Below are positions 44,396-55,111 of a stretch of DNA of 64,000 nt, in pieces (positions within the stretch are counted from its first letter, which is position 1; the number at the start of each line of letters is the position of its first letter). The translations under genes were made by a program, and so were the position numbers. The stretch comes from Astrocystis sublimbata (lineage: Eukaryota > Ascomycota > Sordariomycetes > Xylariales > Xylariaceae). Below the pieces are notes generated by a model. The model searched no databases. It was not told the origin of the DNA and worked only from the letters and a program-made list of their open reading frames with translations. The stretch is taken from contig JAJNNY010000025.1 in assembly GCA_022453515.1 (NCBI GenBank), forward strand, positions 186,001 through 250,000. The letters are read 5' to 3'.

Positions 44396-45203
44396 TAGAT
44401 CCCCCGAGATCGAGGAGAAGCCATACGAAACTCTTGGCTCGGTTTTCCCTTCGTCAAGGCGTCCGAGCTAGTTTTCCATGCGCCTCACTTCAGTACAATA
44501 CGTGTATCATTACCTACCTTCCTACCTAGAAAAACTGAGCACTTGAATACAAAACCTACAATTACAGTGCTTACTTAGGCAGTACATCAAATAGACGCCG
44601 CAGTCCGTCGTAATGCGTAGTCTGGGGGCACGTATACTTGGAGAACCTCGGGAACGAGATACGCTATCATGTCTATTGCCCAATGCTGAGTGGTTGGTAC
44701 GGCGCAGGACTCAGCACTCCAAAAGTTTCAGGAACAGCTATTTTCTAGAAGTATACATTTGAACTAACGGAGACCGTACTTGGACCGAATGCAAAACTCT
44801 ATTATGAATGCATGAGATTCTATTCTGTGGTTGTTAGTTGATTTATCGCATCTTCATGGAGTGAGTTATCCTGACGTTGACGTGATACTTGCAAGATAGC
44901 TGACTTTTGGCACCTTGGGTTCCTTGGCTCACAGCTCCAAGAGTCCAAGACATCCCTATAGAGTAACAAGGGCAGGGGTCATGTCGCCAGGCCTTGACGA
45001 TCTTAGTGATAATATGAACCCCACCCCTAGCCTCAACTTCAGCTCCAGCCTCCGACTCGAGACATCTGGCTAGCGACCTACCTTCTACTTCCTTCCTCGG
45101 TATTGCGATTGTGGCGGCGATGTTACCAACCAAGCGATCTATTTAACGCATTACATTCTATATACGGACGTGCATGTGGTAAGGTCTTAGATTCACGGTG
45201 GAT
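44396..45203. other. Intergenic region, no gene seen
   Basis: Promoter side of the inositol-type porter; CTACCTTCCTACCTAG near 44514 is a partial palindrome. No other feature found. Confidence 0.6.
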
Positions 45204-46959
45204 ATGTCGAGTCACCTGCAGGCAGAGGCTCCGCTGCTGGCGCGGCAGGACGAAGACGATCACGACGAATTCGATGATACCCCCCTCGACGACGACCTCC
45301 ATGTGGCGGTAGTAGACGGTAAAACGAAACATACCGGCGGGCTCGGGTACTTTGTCTGGCTACTGACGTTGTCTGCCGGCATTAGTGGGCTTCTTTTTGG
45401 CTGTACGCTCCCTCTCCCTGCCTCAGCCGATGTTCTTACAGCAAGCATGCACTCGTATACACCGATATTGCTATTGAATTCTGGCTCAACATGTTATGCA
45501 TACAGATGACACCGGTGTCATATCCGCGACGCTGGTCTCGATTGGCACCTCGCTGTCGAATCGCGAGCTGACCTCCATCGACAAATCTATCATCACGTCC
45601 TCCACGTCGCTTTTCGCTCTCGTCGCATCCCCCGCGTCCTCCATCCTTGCCGATCGCGTCGGCCGCAAGCCCGTCATCTTGGTGGCCGACATACTCTTCA
45701 TATTCGGCGCCCTGATTCAGGCATTCAGCGTTTCTATTTCGCACATGGTCTTGGGGCGTTCAATAGTCGGCCTGGCAATCGGCGCGGCCAGCTTTGTGAC
45801 ACCGCTGTATCTGGCCGAGCTGGCTCCAGCTACACATCGCGGCATGGTCGTGACTATGAACGTCCTGTCTATCACGTTGGGTCAGGTCATTGCATACGTT
45901 ATTGGCTGGCTACTGGCCGAGCATGGTAACCCCGTCACGGGTTGGAGACTCCTGGTTGGGCTGGGAGCCGTCCCTGCGATCCTCCAATGTCTTTTGCTAT
46001 TCTTGATGCCAGAGACGCCGCGATGGTTGGTCAAGGCTAAAAGGTCGGATGACGCGCGTGTTGTCATTCGGAAGACTTGCGGTTCGGACCCTATTGCCAT
46101 ACAAATGATTGATAGTATGGTCAAAGACATTGAATTCGACGTGCGAGGGGAAGAGGACAGCATAAGCCTGCGTAACGGTGATAGTAAGAATCGGCATGGC
46201 TGGCTCAATGGCTGGCACGAGCTGGTATCCGTGCCCAAATACCGGCGTGCACTGACTATAGCATGTCTGCTCCAAGGACTTCAGCAGCTATGCGGATTTG
46301 TAAGGTTTCCTCTGATGCATGGCAGCGTGTGAAAGAGAGTGATTCGTCACTAACCCTCCTGCTAGAACTCGCTCATGTACTTCTCAGCGACGATATTCCT
46401 CATGCTTGGTTTTACTGTGCCCACGTTGACTTCGCTAACCGTGGCTGCTACGAACTTCGTCTTTACGATCGCAGCACTGCTGCTCATTGACAGGATAGGA
46501 CGCCGGCGCATTTTGCTCTATTCGATCCCCTTTATGGCTTTTGGTCTCCTGGCCACGGCCTTTGGTTTCAGGGAATCGGGAGTGCTTTCCATCGCTGCGC
46601 GCGACGCGGATCTGACGCAGAGCGCCGCCGTCTTCATACTTGGCAACATCATGATCTACGTGGCTGCGTACGCGCTCGGGCTCGGAAACGTGCCGTGGAT
46701 GCAGAGCGAGCTCTTCCCGCTGGGCGTCCGCTCCCTTGGTAGCGGGCTCGCCACTTCGACAAATTGGCTGGCAAATTTCATCGTCGGGTTGACTTTCCTG
46801 CCTCTGATGGATGCGCTCAGCGCGTCTTGGACCTTTGTGCTATATAGTATCGTGTGCGTTGCTGGCTGGATTGCCATTTGGTTTATCTATCCCGAGACTG
46901 CTGGTTTGAGCCTAGAGGATGCGACTGGCTTACTTGAGCATGGCTGGGGTGTGAGATAA
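45204..46959 (+). CDS. MFS sugar porter, myo-inositol transporter type
   Basis: Three exons (45204-45402, 45506-46299, 46366-46959) encode 528 residues. The acidic N-terminal tail (DEDDHDEFDDTPLDDD) precedes TM1. The first intron splits the hallmark: exon 1 ends LLFGC-like and the join restores LLFGYDTGVISATLVSIG, typical of inositol/hexose porters. Further motifs: DRVGRKPVI, GRSIVGLAIGAAS, PETPRWLVK after TM6, the long acidic central loop, LLQGLQQLCGF in TM7, DRIGRRRIL, and YPETAGLSLED at the end. The order and sequence fit the ITR branch of proton-linked inositol transporters; substrate specificity is inferred only. Introns are 103 and 66 bp. Confidence 0.9.
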
Positions 46960-49734
46960 CACCTTGAACAAACGTGTCTTCTCACATGGCTTCTAGCACC
47001 AATATTTGGGAAAAGGGAACAGGGCCCGCAATTCCACCAGTGTAGATGCAGTATACGGAAATTGATAAACAATTCGAATCTGAGTCGCCGTACCAAATCA
47101 TGAAAGCTAGAGTAGCTGTCGCCGTCATCGTCCATTAGCAATATGAAGTTTATCAATCCAACATTCTATGATGGGGCCTTTAGTCAAGCATGTCCTTATC
47201 ATGACTTTTCAGGCAGTGGTAGGATTTACAAGCAGGGAGCGGAGTTAAAGATTCGGGCGATCAGTGTGAGTGGGATTACCCACTCGGTCGTCGAACCGAA
47301 CCCGCCCAGGCCGAGAAGGCCTGCGCAGAAGCTATCTACCCTGGCAAGCTCTGAGTGCCTAAATACAGTTCTGACAGAACGAGGCACCTGAGCAGGGCCG
47401 AGGCACCCACGCCAGATCTGACTACCTAGGCATGCCAGGATGCATGTTGGTAGAGCCAGATCTGACTGATCGTCGCGCCATTGGCATGGCACAGTAACGG
47501 GTCGGATGGTTTACAACTCCGAATAACACACAAAAAAGAAAGAAAAAAGTCCAGTTGTCCTGGTGTCTTCTAATAGTAAGTAAATAACAGCTATTCGCAT
47601 CATGATCAAAAACAGGTTCTGGTGAGGAGACAGACACTGTCCACCGCAAAAGATGAATCAGCTTTTTTGTTAGACTGACGTCGTGCGACGTTTGGAATCC
47701 CTCAGCCGTGGAGGCCGTTGTCGTCTACCGGGTACGGTGGCATGGGTGGGAACGGGCATTAAGAAGCTGGCTTCGACTGTGGATTGAGCCAGGGGTGGTT
47801 ACATAGATCTAGAACGTTCGTCTTCGTCAGGGCATAATCCTATTATAAAGTAAATTGCCAATCTGGAAAATAACACAGCGATGGAGATGGCAAGTTTCAA
47901 GCTGCATGCTGTCTTTCTGCTAGACTGCTACACATCTCAATTTTTGATTAGTGCCTTAGTGGTTAGCGCATCGCCCGGAATATTGGAATAACTTACTGTA
48001 GAAATCTACTATGCAGGCGTCTTTGAAATCCGTGCCGAGAGAGCTGACAAACGTGGTAGTTGCCGCTAATAATAAGTCCTCCACTAACAAGCTCCATGTG
48101 GCTAGATGTGGGTATGCGATCCGAGTGAGTGGGCTGCAGTGGAGTTCAAGGGCTGCTTAACAATTTTCCAACTGAGGCTCTAACTCCGTTTGTTGCATTA
48201 TGGCAGATGGATCTTTTTTCAACCGCGGCACCGCGGATATCCAGTTCGGCCCAGCTGTTGTAAAACATTAGCTGCCGCGTTGCCATGCCGTTTGCTTGGC
48301 CTCATGTAACCGCGTACAGCCGCATCGAAACTGCTCAACCTATACCGACACCCAAATGAACACAATTCCGTTGCTGCAAAAGTAGAGCTTTTTTTCAACC
48401 CCTGACAATTCAAGTCAATTGCACATAGACCGAGACCTAACACTATCAAGCTTAAAAATCCCTATGTTGCCGGGTTGCCAAGCCATGCGTTTGGTAGCCG
48501 CTAAGCGGCACGTGGTCGACGATCATCGCAGTTGACAAAGCAAATATTACATGATCAAGAACTGCGATGGAAACCTACTAGGTACTAAATGTTTGACAAA
48601 TTGGGAGAAAATAAGTCCCCAGTGGAGGGGTTATGCTTTGCTTCCGCAGCGGGCTTCGCCCTATGGCAGCACCCGTTTCTTGGCAGCATATCCTCGGAAC
48701 TCTCAGCTTTGATACCTCGAGTAGGAATGTACCTAGTAGGGTCCCGGGCCTACGTAGGTAAATTTCGGCTATGTCGCGCGCGCATGAGCAGCATGTACCT
48801 AGGTTTCCTGTAAACGGCCAGTACCGGCCATGCTAGAAATTTCTGGTTTGTTCAGCCAGTCCCATACCTGCTGCAAATGCGAATTTACTCAACGATGCAA
48901 CCCGTTAGCTGGTATACCACTAAGCCGCATTTCCCATGTGCGCACCAGGTATCTAGTGCTCTATTCCAATTATAAGCTTGTTATCTCTTGCACTGATGCG
49001 ACTCAAATTTGAGACAAACCTGCAATTGGGCAAGATTATTAAGAGGCGCGGAATCTACTTCCAATCCGCCTCGGCACAAACGACGGATTATGAAAGATTC
49101 CGCCGGGGTGGCGCTATTTGGGGTCCACTCAGCCCAGCTACAGCACCCCATGCAGTAATCTATGCACCCGCACCGCCTGGTCCGCCGCTTTCAGCTCCCC
49201 TGTCGTCATTCGAGTCCACCATACCACATGGCCCTATGTATTAGTCCGCCGCTACGACCCAGAAAAAAAGTAGAAAGAAGCGAAAGGCCGAACTAGTCTC
49301 GCCAGTCATTGGGTTACGGTAGCTTGCTATGTCCGACTTGGTTGCTCAAGCCATATCATTTATGTCATTCACCGAGGCACGAGACGGGGTTAACAGCATC
49401 CCGTACCGTCGTCCCTCCCGGGAAATGGATAGGAGTATTTTTTTTATTTATGAGTTCACGACTCCCCCCTTAATGTGCTGCTAATGAACTATAATTGTTT
49501 CAACCCAACTGCCTCTGTACCTCCACACCTGAATAGACGGCTACCTCAATACCGGAACGACATTTGTGACATACCACAGCAATCAAGACAGACTTCTAAT
49601 ACTCTCCCCATCAATCGACCCCTACTCTTAACGATTCGGTACTCGAATACTTTTGATATCGCAAACTCTGTTTTCAAATCTTACTGGAAGAAGAAAAGCA
49701 GAGATAACAGCGAAGTTGCGGCTCCCTCGACGTT
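46960..49734. other. Gene-poor stretch with tRNA-like relics
   Basis: 2.8 kb without a convincing gene. It contains an A-box-like TTAGTGGTTAGCGCA at about 47951-47966 with a weak B-box-like stretch downstream, and a second inverted tRNA-like fold at about 48881-48939 on the minus strand. Partial CCTAGG palindromes lie at about 48729 and 48797, and a poly-T run at 49437-49448 sits before the drug-transporter leader. Confidence 0.55.
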
Positions 49735-51691
49735 ATGGACGAGATCGACCGTGAGCTCGTAAGAGCAGAGAATGATGCGCGATCAGGGTCCAGCCCACGC
49801 CCAATCCGAAGACCCAGCAATGAAGTCGAGCGAGTCATCTCAGCATCATCTGTAATGACGGCATCTTCGAGCGAGGACAACTTATCTCATCGCGTTAATA
49901 TGAGCCGAGTCCCAACATCCCGTGATCTCGAGAGACATCCCACAGAGCTCAGCCGGATACACACCGCTTTGAGCCAACACAACAGCACAGTCGGACGGGA
50001 CCCCAACACTAGAAATCGGGATGCCACAAAGCCGCTTCCTTCTTTCGGCGGTGGCAAGTCTCTACCACCGGACCTGCCAGATCGCGAAGCATACGTCGTC
50101 GAGTTCGATGGTCCCGATGATCCTTATCATCCCCAGAACTGGCCCTTGAAGAAGAAGTAGGTCAACCCACTCCTTCGGGATTGATTGTTGCAATAACTAA
50201 CGTCAGTTGCTCTCCAGGTTGGTGACAGCCGGTATCCTTGGCTATACAACAATCACATCGGCATTCACTTCCAGTATCTTCTCAGCTGCAACACCGTACA
50301 TAGCAAGGGAATTTGGCGTCAGCCAAGAAGTTGGAATCTTGGGGGTTTCGCTCTTCGTTCTTGGTTTCGCTACGGGGCCAATCATCTGGGCCCCTCTGTC
50401 CGAGTTAAAAGGTCGACGCCTGGCTATCTTAGTGGCTATGTTTGGCTTTTCTCTTTTCACCATTGCTGCCGCCACGGCCAAAGATCTGCAGACATTGTTG
50501 ATCTGCCGTTTCTTCTCCGGGTTCTTCGGCGCCTCACCGCTAGCCGTCGTCGGTGCCGTGTTCTCCGACTTATTCAACAACGCGACCCGAGGTGTTGCCC
50601 TTACCCTCTTCTCGATGGGTGTATTCACAGGCCCGCTGCTCGCCCCTCTTGTTGGCGGTTTCATTGTCGAGTCCTACCTTGGCTGGCGATGGACGCTGTA
50701 CCTCCCCACCATACTAGGGTTTGTGGCTTTCGGGCTTGACCTTGTCTTCATGAGCGAGTCATACCCTCCCGTTGTCCTCGTCGAGAAGGCGGCGGAACTG
50801 CGCCGCCGCACCCTGAACTGGGGCATCCACGCCAAACAAGAGGAAATCGAGATCGACTTCAAGGAGCTTCTCCAGAAGAACTTCACTCGGCCCATCAGGT
50901 TGCTACTACTGGAGCCCATTGTTACCCTGGTGTCGATCTACATGGCGTTCATCTACGGTCTTCTATACCTCTTCTTGACCGCTTACCCTCTTGTGTTCCA
51001 AGGTGTGCATGGCTTCAATGCCGGTCAATCCGGTCTCGCTTTCCTGGGGATGGTCGTTGGTCAGATCATTGCTGGTATATGCGTGCTTCTCATGCAGCCT
51101 AGCTACCAGCGCAAGCTCGCGGCGAACAATGGCTTGCCTGTTCCCGAATGGCGTCTCCCCATCGTGGTGGTCGGTGGCGTCTTTTTCACTGGAGGCATTT
51201 TCTGGTTCGGATGGTCTGGATACCGCGAGGATATTCACTGGATCGTGCCTGCACTTTCCGGACTTCTTACTGGTTTCGGTCTCCTGACCATCTTCTTGCA
51301 GTCGCTGAACTATCTCGTCGACACCTACCTCATGTTTGCTGCCTCAGCAATTGCCGCGAACACCTTCTTGCGATCTCTCTTCGGTGCCATTTTCCCCCTA
51401 TTTGCCACTTATCTCTTCAAGGGCATAGGTATTCAGTGGGCCTCCACCCTGCTGGGAGGCGTCGCCGCTCTTTTAGTACCGATCCCGGTGCTGTTCCTCA
51501 TCTACGGACACAGGATTCGGGCCAAGAGCGCCTATGCCCCCACAGACCTTGGCAAGGGCAAGCCTGCTGCCGCTAAAGTACCGAGCTCTGACTCCGGGGA
51601 TGTAATGGCTAAGGAGCCAAAGGAAGCGGTGGACCACGCTGCTGCTTCGAATGTCCCACAGAAGACAGAGAGCCGTAGTAACAACGCCTAA
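49735..51691 (+). CDS. DHA1-family multidrug transporter (MFS)
   Basis: Two exons (49735-50156 and 50218-51691) give 631 residues; the 61-bp intron has a TAACTAAC branch point and falls just before TM1. The first 140 residues are a cytosolic, Ser/Arg-rich tail ending in [14 protein letters not shown], a motif typical of fungal DHA1 drug-proton antiporters (Tpo1/Flu1-like). Twelve membrane segments follow, with [18 protein letters not shown] in the TM2-TM3 loop, [21 protein letters not shown] in TM4, the antiporter motif [12 protein letters not shown] in TM5, and [21 protein letters not shown] near TM11. The C-terminal tail is hydrophilic. It should export xenobiotics or polyamines across the plasma membrane; the substrate is not deducible. 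Confidence 0.92.
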
Positions 51692-53444
51692 GTGTCCTTT
51701 TTAAGAAACAAAAGTTATATATGCATCACCGGCGTTTGTGCTTTTTGGGAGCCTGCATCGTACCGGATTAAAGGCATATATCTGGCACTTAGGAGCATTG
51801 CGACTGGTTTTCAATAGACATGAAGATTTACGACAAACCCTTAATATTAGCATTTACACGGGGACATATTCGTTAAGATAGTATTAATGAAACTATTAAA
51901 GATTCAAAATATGCATCGACTCATCGTGGAAAACGTGACAGACGTAGGTAGAGCCAAATACAGTAGTACCCTGACTGTTGATGGTAAAAGCCGAAGATGC
52001 AATGAAAGCAGTAGAATAAAACCCAAGATCCGTGTAGGATCATTGAGTATCACCTTTCCGCTCCTCGTATACAGCGAGCCGTGGGGCTCATCCTACTGCA
52101 ATATCTATTTACAATCAGGCTATCTATGATATGCTGAGGTCGGCTAGAGGGCTGACAAAGCCGGGATAATGTTTCCGTGACCGGTGTTGATTCGTATAGC
52201 GAACAATCAGATACAAGCTTGCGGGTTACTGCTTGTCGAGACATTTGGTTGAATATATATGCAATATGTGCAACTTGATCGTATATATCGTTTGCTGGAG
52301 GTAACGTGATACTCGAGTACAGAGCATCGATGGTCCGTTGAACAGGCACGTAAGCTTGTGGAGCGTACGTGAGCTGACGTCTGACGAGTGTGCACACTGT
52401 CCGGTTTGTTGTACGGTGTACCTGCCCAAGACGATGGCGGTGTAGGACGGAAATCAACACTAGGTTCTCCTTTTGCAGAGAACCACGTGCTTCAAGGACA
52501 TCGTGCGAACAACGAAAAGGTGGAAAAACAAAGGAAAAGAAATATCGCCGGAGTTGAGCTCGGGCGGTAGCGGTAGGTTCGTTCAACGGCATATATTCTA
52601 AAAGCGGCAATATTTTCCCGTAATTGTAGGAAATGCAGGGTCTCGTGGCAGCCTGCCGGCTGTTCATGCCAATGATCGGGAGGAGCCGAAATCTACGGTA
52701 GCGACATGCAAGACAAGTGGGTACAAAATGGCATAGCCCGCGGATTGAGTGAGACCCCTCGTGTATAATCACGTTGCTATATGCGTTCTCGATGCGTCGT
52801 CTCGCGTGGTATCTGTCGCCCAGCATCTCGGCCCAATACCAGCCTCTCCGTTAAGAAAGGTCTGGGCTGAGTCTGAGAGAGAGCATAGCCTAACTCACAC
52901 AGACGAGGCGACGGTACCGCGACGGGCTCGACGGGCTATGGAGAAATGTGGCTCGACTCACGGGAATACGAGACTTGGCAAAGCAAAGGCACGCCACATA
53001 GCGAGCTAGCATCAAGTCAGCACCAGTGCATCGAGCTACTATCTCACTTAGCTACGCCTTTATACGCCATGGTTCGATGCGATCGCCCTCGCGCGAACCG
53101 TAGCGAACCTCTCTTCTATGCTCGTGACCCGCAAACTCTCGTAATGGCAGAGGAGGCTAACACGATGGTCGTATAACACTCGAAATATCGTTGCTACGTT
53201 CCATTGTCTTGCCCCTAAAGGGGATAGGGGATAGACAGTATCGTGAATCGTAGGGTCGTCATCATATATAAAGACCAGCAGCGCCGGTCGAGATAGGAAA
53301 ATAGACACCCAAGCAATTAGATCATCAACCGATAGTATCAAGTCACCATCATAACCACTCTCCAACACCATCAACCTACTACTCACTCCTCACTCCTCAC
53401 TCCTCACAAGACTTTGCCTGTCCTCTCACAACAAGTCATCCAAG
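51692..53444. other. Intergenic region with one long orphan frame
   Basis: 1.75 kb between the drug transporter and the secreted glycoprotein. The only notable content is a 258-codon minus-strand frame (52826 to 52050) starting with ATG, with unusual Arg/His/Tyr-rich composition and no recognisable motif, and the promoter described separately. Confidence 0.55.
53265..53272 (+). promoter_or_regulatory. Probable TATA box of the secreted-protein gene
   Basis: TATATAAA lies 180 bases before the ATG at 53445 and is followed by a pyrimidine-rich leader with an ACTCCTCA tandem repeat (about 53383-53408). Its position and sequence suit a strongly or conditionally expressed gene. Confidence 0.5.
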
Positions 53445-54081
53445 ATGCTCAACAACTTCCTCACCACTCTCGTCGCGGTCCTCCCGCTTGCTGCCGCATC
53501 TCCGTCCAACCGTCTGAAGTGCCGCGGTGGCGAGAAGGGCTGCACGGCGATCTCATTCGGCGACTTCTCCTGGACGATTGAGGAATTCACATACCACCGC
53601 AGCTACACCTTCTCTACTCCTGCGCATCAAATCTCGGGTGGGCAGGTTGGCTTCAACCTGACCAACCCTGCGCTGGAGGGCAAGGTAACCTGCCAGGCCT
53701 ACAGCTCGCAGCTGAGCGACTTCTTCTACGGCGACTTCATCTACAACTGCCAGGCGCCCGACGGATCCCTCACCGAGACCACCTTCGACTGGAACAGCCC
53801 GGCCAGCGCGCTGAACATCAACCAGACGTGGACTTGCACCGACGAGGACCCGCAGTACCCGTGAGTAAACCCACAATACGTACTATATTAGCATATCTTC
53901 TAACTCCTGACACAGCGTCACCTTCCACGCATTCGGTTCGGTCAACCTGACGCTCGACTGCAAGGAGAGCAACTACCAGAACCCGAACTGGACCCTGGGG
54001 GAGACCTACTCGTCTCGCGTCATCGACTGCGCTCCCATCACCCTGCCTCTCATGCCTCACGATAAGACCGCTGTCGCTTAA
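53445..54081 (+). CDS. Small secreted Cys-containing glycoprotein
   Basis: Two exons (53445-53860 and 53916-54081) give 193 residues. Residues 1-19 are a clear signal peptide (MLNNFLTTLVAVLPLAAAS). The mature part opens with a CRGGEKGC pair, followed by FSWTIEEFTYHRSYTFSTPAH, GGQVGFNLTNP and DFFYGDFIYNC, a beta-rich pattern resembling conserved fungal secreted proteins of unknown function. There are at least four N-glycosylation sequons (two NLT, NQT, NWT) and about seven cysteines. No membrane anchor or catalytic motif is visible. The 55-bp intron has a good TAAC branch region. Secretion, size, cysteines and a TATA-driven promoter make it effector-like, but no role is shown. Confidence 0.82.
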
Positions 54082-55111
54082 GTAGGCAGGCGCCGACCGG
54101 GGCTCGCATCGTTGTTTTCGTGTTCAATTCGTCAAAAAGTCATGAGTAACGAATAGATGGATAGGATGGCTGTTATAATTAGCGCTTAATATGTAATAAT
54201 CAAAATTAATACAATATCCCACATATGATATGGGAGTCTTTCATGGCAATGGATTAATTAGAGGTGAATGCATAAGGTGCTATGAAAACTGTTTCTGAAA
54301 TGCAGGCTGGGTCTGGGCATCATATTCCCATTAGTTTTGGTATATAGCAGGTTCCAAAAGGACGAATGCCCAACTTGTTGCATAGGCAATATATGTGTAG
54401 TTGGGTAGACTGTCTCTTGAAGTTTGACGTCCCATTTACACTCATTACCTGCCCGTAACTAAATGTGTTTTGGCAGTAGTATCTTACTTCAGGCAATTGC
54501 AGCCAATCCCCCAGTCTCACCAATGGGTAGGGCCTACCTACCGAGCCTACCTACCTACTTACTACCTAAGTAGGTAACTGTAGGTCCCTACCTAGAGGGG
54601 TAAGTGGCTGCTGAGTGGGTCCGGGATGCTAAGACAGAATGTACCTAAGCTGGTGGTGGGGGATGCAGCATCAAAAAAAAGCCAGACCTGATCATCAATA
54701 AAGCTACTTACCTAGCTAATTACTGGTTCGATATCGTGCATCGATGTGCTTTGAAGACGAGACACCAGGAGACTAGGCAGCCTTGAGATCGTGGGAAAGT
54801 GACCTGACCGCCTCCATGCCCTCCCTGAGTTACCTTGCGAGTGAAGATTGCAGCTACCTACTCTTTGTTGGCGTAAGGATCTAGATCAGATCCTAACAGG
54901 TAAAAGGAAGCACCCTTGCCACGCCTTGCATCGCGACACGGGGAAGTGACTCACGCCATGCTGCTAGCCGTTAGGCAGAGACAGACAACAGACTAGGTCG
55001 ACTTAGAAGTGTTGACGACTTCGTTTGACCTTCTCATCTCAACATCGTCGCACCTTGTCTGGAGTAAATCGTTTTTCTTCCCGCCATCACAGGCTACAGC
55101 CAGAGTTTACC
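54082..55111. other. Intergenic region with dense CCTACC/GGTAGG repeats
   Basis: A patch at about 54530-54600 repeats CTACC and its reverse complement (CCTACCTACCTACTTACTACC, in parts) around an imperfect CCTAAGTAGG palindrome. The rest is promoter for the large unknown protein. No gene seen. Confidence 0.6.
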
